Assembly: GCA_025927665.1 (NCBI GenBank)
Contig: JAICKZ010000211.1
Coordinates: 1 to 5,834 of the forward strand
Length of the DNA: 5,834 bases
DNA from: Steroidobacteraceae bacterium
GTDB taxonomy: Bacteria; Pseudomonadota; Gammaproteobacteria; Steroidobacterales; Steroidobacteraceae
Reading direction: 5' to 3'
Part shown: positions 1-4,705 of the stretch, piece after piece
Numbering within the stretch: the stretch's first letter is position 1
How the letters are laid out: each line of letters starts with the position of its first letter
Made by a program: the position numbers and the translations under genes
The notes under the pieces: generated by a model
The model's database searches: none
What the model saw: only the letters and a program-made list of their open reading frames with translations
What the model was told of the DNA's origin: nothing

Positions 1-639
1 CCCGAGGCATTGCTGAATTATTTGGTGAGATTGGGTTGGTCGCATGGCGATCAAGAAGTATTCACCATGAACGAGATGATCAACTTGTTTGATATTAGTG
101 ATGTCAATAAATCTGCTTCGGCTTTTAATCCTGACAAGCTATCGTGGCTGAATCAACAACATATGATGAAAGCATCGGCGACAGTGCTGGCGAATGGATT
201 ACGTGATCAATTTGCGTTATTGAACATTCATGTCGATGATCAAATGATGCTTGAAGCGATTGCCAATGCACAACGCGAACGTGCTAAAACATTAAAAGAG
301 ATGGCACAGAATAGCGTGTTCTTCGTGAAAGATTTCGAGAGTTATGATGAAAAAGCAGCGAAGAAGAATCTCACCAAGGAAGCCAAGCTTATTCTTGCTG
401 CATTGGAAATTGAGTTACACAGATTAGAAATATGGAATGCAGTTTCTATTCACAATGCAATCAATGCTATCGCTGCGCAGTTCAATGTGGGTTTAGGCAA
501 AGTGGCGCAACCTTTGCGAGTGGCAGTGTGCGGTGGTGCAGTGTCCCCACCCATTGACGCAACGTTGTCTATTGTTGGTAAAGAAGTTACGGTAGCGCGT
601 TTGCAGCGCGCCCAACGCTATATTGCAGAACAAGCGTAA
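1..639 (+). CDS. gltX: Glutamyl-tRNA synthetase, C-terminal part (5' end outside window)
   Basis: This is the 3' part of the class I glutamyl-tRNA synthetase gene, whose cytoplasmic product charges tRNA-Glu with glutamate using ATP. The frame is open from base 1, giving 212 visible residues before TAA. The first residues (PEALLNYLVRLGWSHGDQE) are the segment that in this family lies just after the KMSKS-type ATP-binding loop, so the catalytic Rossmann half and that loop are upstream of the window. The rest is the helical anticodon-binding domain, with the typical late segment GLGKVAQPLRVAVCGGAVSPP at about visible residues 166-185. A total of roughly 470 residues would be normal, so about 260 are missing on the left. 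The gene lies directly upstream of tRNA-Ala and of tRNA-Glu, its own substrate. No terminator is visible after the stop, so transcripts could read into the tRNAs. Family identity is firm; the true start cannot be seen. Confidence 0.96.
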   Translation, partial: PEALLNYLVRLGWSHGDQEVFTMNEMINLFDISDVNKSASAFNPDKLSWLNQQHMMKASATVLANGLRDQFALLNIHVDDQMMLEAIANAQRERAKTLKEMAQNSVFFVKDFESYDEKAAKKNLTKEAKLILAALEIELHRLEIWNAVSIHNAINAIAAQFNVGLGKVAQPLRVAVCGGAVSPPIDATLSIVGKEVTVARLQRAQRYIAEQA

Positions 640-665
640 ATTGTGAAATTGAGGATCAATTTGCC

Positions 666-694
666 TTGACACCCCAATGTCGACTCAATACAGT
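666..694 (+). promoter_or_regulatory. Sigma-70-type promoter for the tRNA-Ala/tRNA-Glu unit
   Basis: A perfect -35 hexamer TTGACA (666-671) is followed after 17 bases by TACAGT (689-694), which matches four of six positions of the -10 consensus. The bases just after it (ACGCGCCC) form a GC-rich discriminator, as expected for stable-RNA promoters under stringent control. Transcription would start near 701, about nine bases before the mature 5' end of tRNA-Ala. The elements are seen directly; the regulation is inferred. Confidence 0.75.
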
Positions 695-709
695 ACGCGC
701 CCTTGCAGT

Positions 710-785
<76 letters not shown>

Positions 786-828
786 GATTCCCGCACCAGT
801 GCAATCGTTTTTGAAGTTTGAGGCCAGC

Positions 829-904
829 GTCCCCATCGTCTAGAGGCCCAGGACACCGCCCTTTCACGGCAGTAACAGGGGTTCGAATCCCCTTGGGGAC
901 GCCA
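829..904 (+). tRNA. tRNA-Glu (anticodon TTC)
   Basis: This is a complete 76-base cloverleaf with acceptor stem GTCCCCA/TGGGGAC, T arm AGGGG-TTCGAAT-CCCCT, discriminator G (901) and encoded CCA (902-904). The anticodon TTC is at 863-865 in the loop CTTTCAC, reading GAA and GAG. The anticodon stem is CCGCC (856-860) against GGCAG (868-872), which leaves a C-A mismatch at the second pair (857 with 871); the E. coli gene as I remember it has G there. Everything else is canonical, so it is probably functional. It is the substrate of the GltX encoded just upstream and is likely cotranscribed with tRNA-Ala. Confidence 0.97.
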
Positions 905-916
905 TTTCATCATAAA

Positions 917-938
917 GACTTACGTGATCGGGTAAGTC
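917..938 (+). terminator. Hairpin after tRNA-Glu, probable weak terminator
   Basis: A perfect 7-bp stem GACTTAC (917-923) and GTAAGTC (932-938) encloses an 8-base loop, 13 bases after the tRNA CCA end. The downstream sequence is TGTGTCCCCC, so there is no proper T-run. Termination at the end of the tRNA unit is the simplest role, but efficiency is doubtful. Confidence 0.5.
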
Positions 939-1155
939 TGTGTCCCCCAGAGCTAACTGTGATTCAGCAATATGGCCCGCGCGCCGATCGTCGGGATCTA
1001 TTTCTTGCGCGTTAGGCAAAAGCATCTGCCAACGAGCTAAACAGCAGCGCGAAGCTTTTGTTGGCGCTGATCGTTGCTATGCAAGTCTGCTGCGCTTTAA
1101 TAAGGAAAGTTGTTTGAGTTGCCTGTGATTCTCATTGTACATGGCGTTTGCGATG

Positions 1156-1210
1156 GTCAATGATTGTGCGGACACGTGCGAGTCGGTCACCGCCCTGACC
1201 AATCATTGAC
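1156..1210. repeat. 11-bp perfect inverted repeat with 33-base spacer
   Basis: GTCAATGATTG (1156-1166) is exactly complementary to CAATCATTGAC (1200-1210). The spacer can form a competing small hairpin, GGTCA (1185-1189) with TGACC (1196-1200), which shares a base with the right arm. No T-run follows, so it is not an obvious terminator. It could be a remnant of a mobile-element end, a protein binding site, or a structured RNA. Confidence 0.55.
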
Positions 1211-1230
1211 TGCTTTGTGCCTGCGCCAAG

Positions 1231-1273
1231 TCGCCTCTTGCCCTACGGCCATTCCGCCGTCATCACAAGGCGA
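1231..1273. repeat. Nested stem-loop upstream of a 40-codon open frame
   Basis: The outer stem pairs TCGCCTcTTG (1231-1240, one bulged C) with CAAGGCGA (1266-1273). Inside it ACGGC (1245-1249) pairs with GCCGT (1256-1260) around a six-base loop. The right arm includes AAGG, the only Shine-Dalgarno-like bases before ATG 1281. The pairing is visible; any regulatory role is conjecture. Confidence 0.4.
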
Positions 1274-1392
1274 TTTCACCATGAAGGCGTTAAAGAACTT
1301 AGCAGAAAGCCATGATTCATTGCATGATGGGCAAAGGACAGTTAACTCGCGGTACATCAATTGGCGCATGCGAAGTAAGTTATCAGCGCAAC

Positions 1393-1620
1393 ATGAAAGA
1401 TGACGAGATCATTGCAACAGCACTCGACATTGTTTCTTGGCGCACACGTTCAGGGCTGTGTTATCGAATCCCCAAGCAAAAAGATTTCCTGCGCTTGCAC
1501 TATGTTCATAGCTTTTTGAATTCCGATGCTTTGAATTTGTAAAAACAGCAACTGGATAACACGCTGCTTAATATCTCGTTCTTGGACCTAACAACACGAC
1601 ATATATCTACCCCACTGCTT
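1393..1620 (+). pseudogene. Possible decayed RadC-family (MPN/JAB domain) gene remnant
   Basis: From ATG 1393 the frame reads DDEIIATALDIVSWRTRSG, then IPKQKDFLRLHY, and stops at 1540-1542. This resembles the stretch just before the metal-binding MPN domain of RadC-like proteins, where an 'ALEILESRLR' helix is followed by 'SP..VRDYLRLRL'. In the frame starting at 1579 a short FLDLTTRHIS follows, similar to the 'FLDxxHRLI' strand that comes next in the family, though about nine codons further on than expected and in a different frame. The metal-ligand HxH/S-D motif is absent. RadC-like genes are common in mobile islands. The match is from memory and short, so it may be chance; a six-frame protein search would settle it. 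Confidence 0.3.
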
Positions 1621-1780
1621 ACACGTATGCACAGCAACACTAACCGATTGGTTCAATGGCAGTGGTGCTATTACAAGACATATCAATCCTTGGAGTATCA
1701 GCGTGGGCACAAATTTGATATATTCAAAAACGCCGTGACCATTCCTACAACAAAAAATCCATAATAAACTAACCAATTTT
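1621..1780. other. Spacer before the ABC transporter remnant, nothing recognised
   Basis: This A+T-rich spacer holds no frame I can assign and no clear promoter. The bases directly before ATG 1781 (AACCAATTTT) contain no Shine-Dalgarno sequence, consistent with the following ATPase being a remnant that may be poorly translated. Confidence 0.4.
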
Positions 1781-2002
1781 ATGATCCGCGTTGAAAACCT
1801 TGTAAAGAGATTTGGCGACTTGACGGCTGTGGCCGGTGTGTCGCTTGATGTGGCAGCGGGAGAGATACTTGCCTTTCTTAGACCAAACGGTGTCCACAAG
1901 CCAACCGTCATTAAGATGCTGACCACTCTGCTCGCTCCCACCAGTAAAAGCATTAACTCTGCCAAAAATATGCGTGAAGTAGCCCGCATATGGAGACGCT
2001 GA
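1781..2002 (+). pseudogene. ABC transporter ATPase remnant (DrrA-like), P-loop destroyed and interior deleted
   Basis: The N-terminus (MIRVENLVKRFGDLTAVAGV onwards) is a typical DrrA/CcmA-type nucleotide-binding subunit of a drug or antibiotic exporter. Normal relatives have about 300 residues; here the frame has 73. The Walker A loop, normally GPNGAGKTT, reads RPNGVHKPT at residues 34-42, so the first glycine, the glycine before the lysine and one threonine are lost. Homology ends near residue 55 (LLAPTS), and the Q-loop, ABC signature, Walker B and H-loop are all absent. The last residues (NMREVARIWRR) resemble the charged C-terminal tail of such proteins, which suggests an in-frame internal deletion; that reading is inference. 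The stop overlaps the possible first start of the permease gene, so translational coupling could survive. It cannot hydrolyse ATP as it stands. Confidence 0.85.
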
Positions 2003-2004
2003 AT

Positions 2005-2751
2005 ATGGGAGCCGTCTATGTATTGTGGTTAAGAGAGCTGCGTCGTTATACGCGATCACGTTCGCAGATTGTTGTATCACTTGCCCAACCAATGTTGAAT
2101 TTGTTTGCGATGGGCTTCGGTTTAAGTGCCGTATTCAACCAGGTAGGACGCGGAAGCTATCTACAATTTATTGCGCCGGGCATTATAGCGATGACGGTGT
2201 TGTTCGCGGCCACTTTCTCTGGGATGGCATTGCTGTGGGACAAGCAGTTTGGATTTTTGAAAGAAACATTGGTGGCACCTGTATCGCGTTTCAAAATCAT
2301 GCTAGGCCGAACTTGTGGCGCCGCAACCGTGGCCATGATTCAGGGCACACTGGTAGCGTTCATTTGTTTTGCGGTTGGATTTCGTCCCGTGAGCTTTGCA
2401 GCATTGCCGCTTGCCATTGGCATACTCGCACTCATTGCAGTAGTGTTCGCGGCGCTGGGCACCACCATCGGCGCAAGTTTAAAAGACACGCAGGGCTTTC
2501 AAATGGTGGCGAACTTTGCGGTGACACCATTGTACTTTTTGTCTGGTGCAATGTTTCCATTGGACAATCTGCCCACCGCACTTGCCATTGCCACACGACT
2601 TGATCCACTCTCGTATGGTGTTGATGGTTTACGTGCCACACTGATTGGACAAGCGCATTTCAATGTCAGTCTCGATATCACCGTGTTAGTTACCATAGGA
2701 TTGGGGCTCACCTGTATCGGCGCGTGGCGAGTTTCGACGATTGAGGCATAG
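2005..2751 (+). CDS. ABC-2 type transporter permease (DrrB/NodJ-like)
   Basis: This encodes an inner-membrane permease of the ABC-2 family, which works with an ATPase to export drugs, antibiotics or lipid-linked compounds. From ATG 2005 it is 248 residues with about six hydrophobic helices (roughly 22-43, 53-77, 105-125, 133-158, 168-187, 223-242). Family landmarks are the cytoplasmic GFLKETLVAPVSR segment near 83-95 and the late TPLYFLSGAMFPLDNLP segment near 174-190. I prefer ATG 2005 because GGAGA (1992-1996) sits eight bases before it; ATG 1990 in the same frame would add five residues and overlap the ATPase frame by 13 bases but has a poorer binding site. The frame is intact although its partner ATPase is destroyed, so it must borrow another ATPase or be functionless and recently orphaned. 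Its DNA is G+C-richer than the next two genes (36 of 60 bases in 2401-2460). Confidence 0.88.
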   Translation: MGAVYVLWLRELRRYTRSRSQIVVSLAQPMLNLFAMGFGLSAVFNQVGRGSYLQFIAPGIIAMTVLFAATFSGMALLWDKQFGFLKETLVAPVSRFKIMLGRTCGAATVAMIQGTLVAFICFAVGFRPVSFAALPLAIGILALIAVVFAALGTTIGASLKDTQGFQMVANFAVTPLYFLSGAMFPLDNLPTALAIATRLDPLSYGVDGLRATLIGQAHFNVSLDITVLVTIGLGLTCIGAWRVSTIEA

Positions 2752-2790
2752 CTGGCACTCGATCTACAGTGATTTCAGGACTGTCTAAAT

Positions 2791-2815
2791 AACCTGTTGG
2801 TAAATTTAACAGGTT
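2791..2815 (+). terminator. Hairpin after the permease gene, possible terminator
   Basis: A perfect 8-bp stem AACCTGTT (2791-2798) and AACAGGTT (2808-2815) encloses a 9-base A+T-rich loop, 39 bases after the permease stop. It is followed by CTTCAACG, not a T-run, although the stem itself ends in TT. A weak terminator is the first guess; an operator for the next gene is possible. Confidence 0.5.
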
Positions 2816-2924
2816 CTTCAACGACGCCATAAATAACAGATTGAAAAGTTATGCCAAGCGATAAAGCGAATGCATTACTCATCGAATGTCATGTTGACGT
2901 GTGTTAACGGCAGAGGCTATTTTA

Positions 2925-3779
2925 ATGATTGAGATGGTTCATTCACAATTAGTGACATTGCAACGTGGTAACCATGAAAATATACCGGTATTTTGTGTGC
3001 CAGGAGCGGCCGCAACAGTAGCTAGCTTTATTGATTTCATCAATTCGTTAGGACCAGCAGTTCCGATACACGGCTTTCAGCTTTCATTTTACGATGAAAA
3101 GAATAAGGATCCTCTGTCAATATACGATATCGCTCAAGACTATGCTGACGTGCTCCAAAAGGAGTTTCCGTCAGGTCCTTATAGAATAGTGGGACATTCT
3201 TTGGGGGGATGGATTGCTTCTGCTCTTAGTATTGAATTGCAGCAACGTGGACTAACGCTGGATTCCGTTATTATAGTTGATAGCGATCCACCAGATGACG
3301 CTAGTACCGTATCTAAGTTGTGCGATACAAATGAGATAATCTTATCTCTAGTCGAACTAATTGAAGATTCTTGTGGACATGAAATTGGATTGGAAGTCTC
3401 GAGTCTTGAGAAGCTTCCTCTCGATGAACAGTTTGGTACATTGTGGAAATATATGGTTCGATACGGAGTTATACCAGGGCGATCCACACCTAAGTTTGTT
3501 CAAGTTATTTTTAACGCTTTATCGAGCGCCATGATGACTGTATATACGCCAAAAGCGATATATGAGGGCGAGGTTTTATTGGCTATTGGACATGAGCGGC
3601 GTGTTTCCCGCAGCCCTTCTCACCACGCAAATACAGCGAAACAATTGGTAACGGGTTGGCAAACTTATATACCGAAGTTACGCGATGTCACTATCCCTGG
3701 AAACCATGTGTCAGTCTTACGGCATCCCAATGTCAATGAACTTGTTTATCAGGTGAAAAAGGTATGGGGGATGCCATAG
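2925..3779 (+). CDS. Stand-alone thioesterase of the NRPS/PKS type (alpha/beta hydrolase)
   Basis: The product is a 284-residue alpha/beta hydrolase of the thioesterase family that releases or edits acyl or peptidyl chains held on carrier-protein phosphopantetheine arms. Landmarks: the opening strand IPVFCVPGAAATV with its oxyanion-loop region (about 20-32), the nucleophile elbow GHSLGG with Ser92, Asp119 in VIIVDS right after the following strand (the acid position in NRPS thioesterases), and His261 in PGNHVSVL near the end. The catalytic triad therefore appears complete. No carrier, condensation or adenylation domain is attached. I chose ATG 2925 because AGAGG (2912-2916) lies eight bases upstream; an in-frame GTG at 2901 would add eight residues without a good binding site. 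It resembles the terminal thioesterase domains of synthetases (long lid after the VDS strand) at least as much as the usual ~240-residue type II editing enzymes. A phosphopantetheinyl transferase gene follows on the same strand. No signal peptide, so cytoplasmic. Confidence 0.85.
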   Translation: MIEMVHSQLVTLQRGNHENIPVFCVPGAAATVASFIDFINSLGPAVPIHGFQLSFYDEKNKDPLSIYDIAQDYADVLQKEFPSGPYRIVGHSLGGWIASALSIELQQRGLTLDSVIIVDSDPPDDASTVSKLCDTNEIILSLVELIEDSCGHEIGLEVSSLEKLPLDEQFGTLWKYMVRYGVIPGRSTPKFVQVIFNALSSAMMTVYTPKAIYEGEVLLAIGHERRVSRSPSHHANTAKQLVTGWQTYIPKLRDVTIPGNHVSVLRHPNVNELVYQVKKVWGMP

Positions 3780-3816
3780 GCATGAAACTCAAAGATTGAT
3801 ACAGTTAAATATGACT

Positions 3817-3893
3817 CTGTCGCAATAGGATTGTCGAAACACAATAAGCGTTGATTTCATTGTGTATGTTATGCCACTTCCTTATTGCGATAG
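3817..3893. repeat. Long nested inverted repeat between thioesterase and PPTase genes
   Basis: CTGTCGCAATAGG (3817-3829) pairs with CTTATTGCGATAG (3881-3893) over 13 positions with two G-T wobbles. Inside, ACACAAT (3839-3845) pairs perfectly with ATTGTGT (3859-3865). The right outer arm ends 21 bases before the probable start of the transferase gene. No T-run follows, which argues against a simple terminator. Options are a small terminal-inverted-repeat element of about 77 bp, a regulatory leader, or a bidirectional structure; no clear target-site duplication is visible. Confidence 0.6.
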
Positions 3894-3914
3894 CTCCATA
3901 ACTATTTGATCTCC

Positions 3915-4604
3915 ATGCTTGCCGAGAGATACATATTGCTGAATGAAATTGTAGTACCTTTTTGTGGTGAATTTACTGATGTTGTTACTCAAGATTTGGT
4001 TCTGGTCGAACAACATGGAGTAGGTGATCCAAAGAATGTTTATCCTGAGGAGTGGGCTCTGATCGCAAGTTCGGTTGCTAAACGACAAAATGAGTTTGCG
4101 TCTGGACGAGAGTGCGCAAGAAAAGCTCTAAGTAAATTGGGCATACACAACTTTCCAGTACTCAGAGATCATGGCCGCGCTCCAATTTGGCCGGAAGGTG
4201 TCATCGGAAGCATTACTCACACAGAAAAATATTGCGCGGTTGTGGTAGGTTACAATCACAACATTTCTTCGGTTGGTATTGACGCCGAGATAGTCGGGCG
4301 CATTGACAAACAATTGTGGCCATTGCTTTTTACACAGAGCGAACGTGACCAGCTAAGCTGTCTCACAACAAGTAGTCAAAGTTTACTAGCAACTATTTTT
4401 TTCAGTGCAAAGGAATCCTATTTCAAATACCAATATCCCATTGCCAAACAGTGGGTCGATTTTCAAGATGTAACCGTTCGTGTCGAAGCTAACTCATTCT
4501 CTATCCATCCAAATGGGCAGTTTAATAATGACTTGACACATGGACGATATTGTTATTCCTTAGATACTAATATTGTGAAAACTATAATTGTTGGCATTGT
4601 GTAA
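3915..4604 (+). CDS. 4'-phosphopantetheinyl transferase, EntD/Sfp-like
   Basis: The product (229 residues) moves the phosphopantetheine arm from coenzyme A to a serine of acyl, peptidyl or aryl carrier proteins, turning the apo form into the working holo form. Family motifs occur in order: KRQNEFASGRECARKAL (about 57-72), the PIWPEGVIGSITHT segment with His102 (90-103), GIDAE with Asp123 and Glu125 as magnesium ligands (121-125), and FFSAKESYFK with Glu167 as the third acidic ligand (162-171). All key residues are present and the length fits the EntD type. No Shine-Dalgarno sequence precedes ATG 3915. A TTG at 3936 lies six bases after GAGAGA (3924-3929) and would shorten the protein by seven residues, so the start is uncertain. 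The gene is A+T-rich (19 G+C of 60 in 4381-4440), like the thioesterase and unlike its other neighbours. Its carrier protein is not in this window. Confidence 0.9.
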   Translation: MLAERYILLNEIVVPFCGEFTDVVTQDLVLVEQHGVGDPKNVYPEEWALIASSVAKRQNEFASGRECARKALSKLGIHNFPVLRDHGRAPIWPEGVIGSITHTEKYCAVVVGYNHNISSVGIDAEIVGRIDKQLWPLLFTQSERDQLSCLTTSSQSLLATIFFSAKESYFKYQYPIAKQWVDFQDVTVRVEANSFSIHPNGQFNNDLTHGRYCYSLDTNIVKTIIVGIV

Positions 4605-4675
4605 AGCGTCGCTGAATCCGCATACTCCTACGAAGCAGTGATTGGCGTGATGTTGTAGAATAAATCAGTATCAAA

Positions 4676-4694
4676 AATTAAAATGAATTTAATT
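4676..4694. promoter_or_regulatory. A+T-rich palindrome before the glucan synthase gene
   Basis: AATTAAA (4676-4682) and TTTAATT (4688-4694) form a perfect 7-bp inverted repeat with a five-base centre, ending 11 bases before ATG 4706. Its place suggests an operator or part of the promoter region, but A+T-rich palindromes arise easily by chance and I see no clear -35/-10 pair beside it. Confidence 0.25.
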
Positions 4695-4705
4695 GTGAGT
4701 TCGCT

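Larger units (their letters stand above)
939..1392. other. Gene-poor stretch after the tRNAs, with inverted repeats
   Basis: I see no convincing protein gene here on either strand. Open frames are short, recognisably unlike any family I know, and poorly equipped with ribosome binding sites. The stretch does hold two stem-loop structures listed separately and a 40-codon frame at 1281-1403 of unknown status. Together with the possible RadC remnant that follows, it looks like decayed accessory DNA next to a tRNA gene. Confidence 0.5.

Noticed and set aside
1012..1018. GTTAGGC, matching the right core box of integron attC sites
   Set aside because: No partner box of the GCCTAAC type lies at a suitable distance upstream and no integrase or cassette array is visible, so a 7-base match is best seen as chance.
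1582..1764. 60-codon forward frame ending with a segment vaguely like the tail of an IS3-type transposase (YQSLEYQRG)
   Set aside because: Only a few residues look alike, no DDE residues are present and no terminal inverted repeats or target duplications flank it.
1588..2092. Two overlapping reverse-strand frames of 133 and 107 codons opposite the ABC genes
   Set aside because: The forward strand carries clear ABC-transporter homology in this stretch, and the reverse products resemble nothing I recognise.
2025..2603. 192-codon forward frame inside the permease gene
   Set aside because: It is a shifted shadow of the permease frame; its composition, rich in Cys, His and Arg, is typical of an out-of-frame translation.
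2894..2923. TTGACG plus TATTTT as a promoter for the thioesterase gene
   Set aside because: The -10 candidate ends two bases before ATG 2925 and overlaps the ribosome-binding region, so transcripts would start inside the gene.
4691..4699. AATTGTGAG resembling half of the lac operator
   Set aside because: Only one half-site is present and no LacI-type regulator is in the window; the adjacent A+T palindrome explains part of it.
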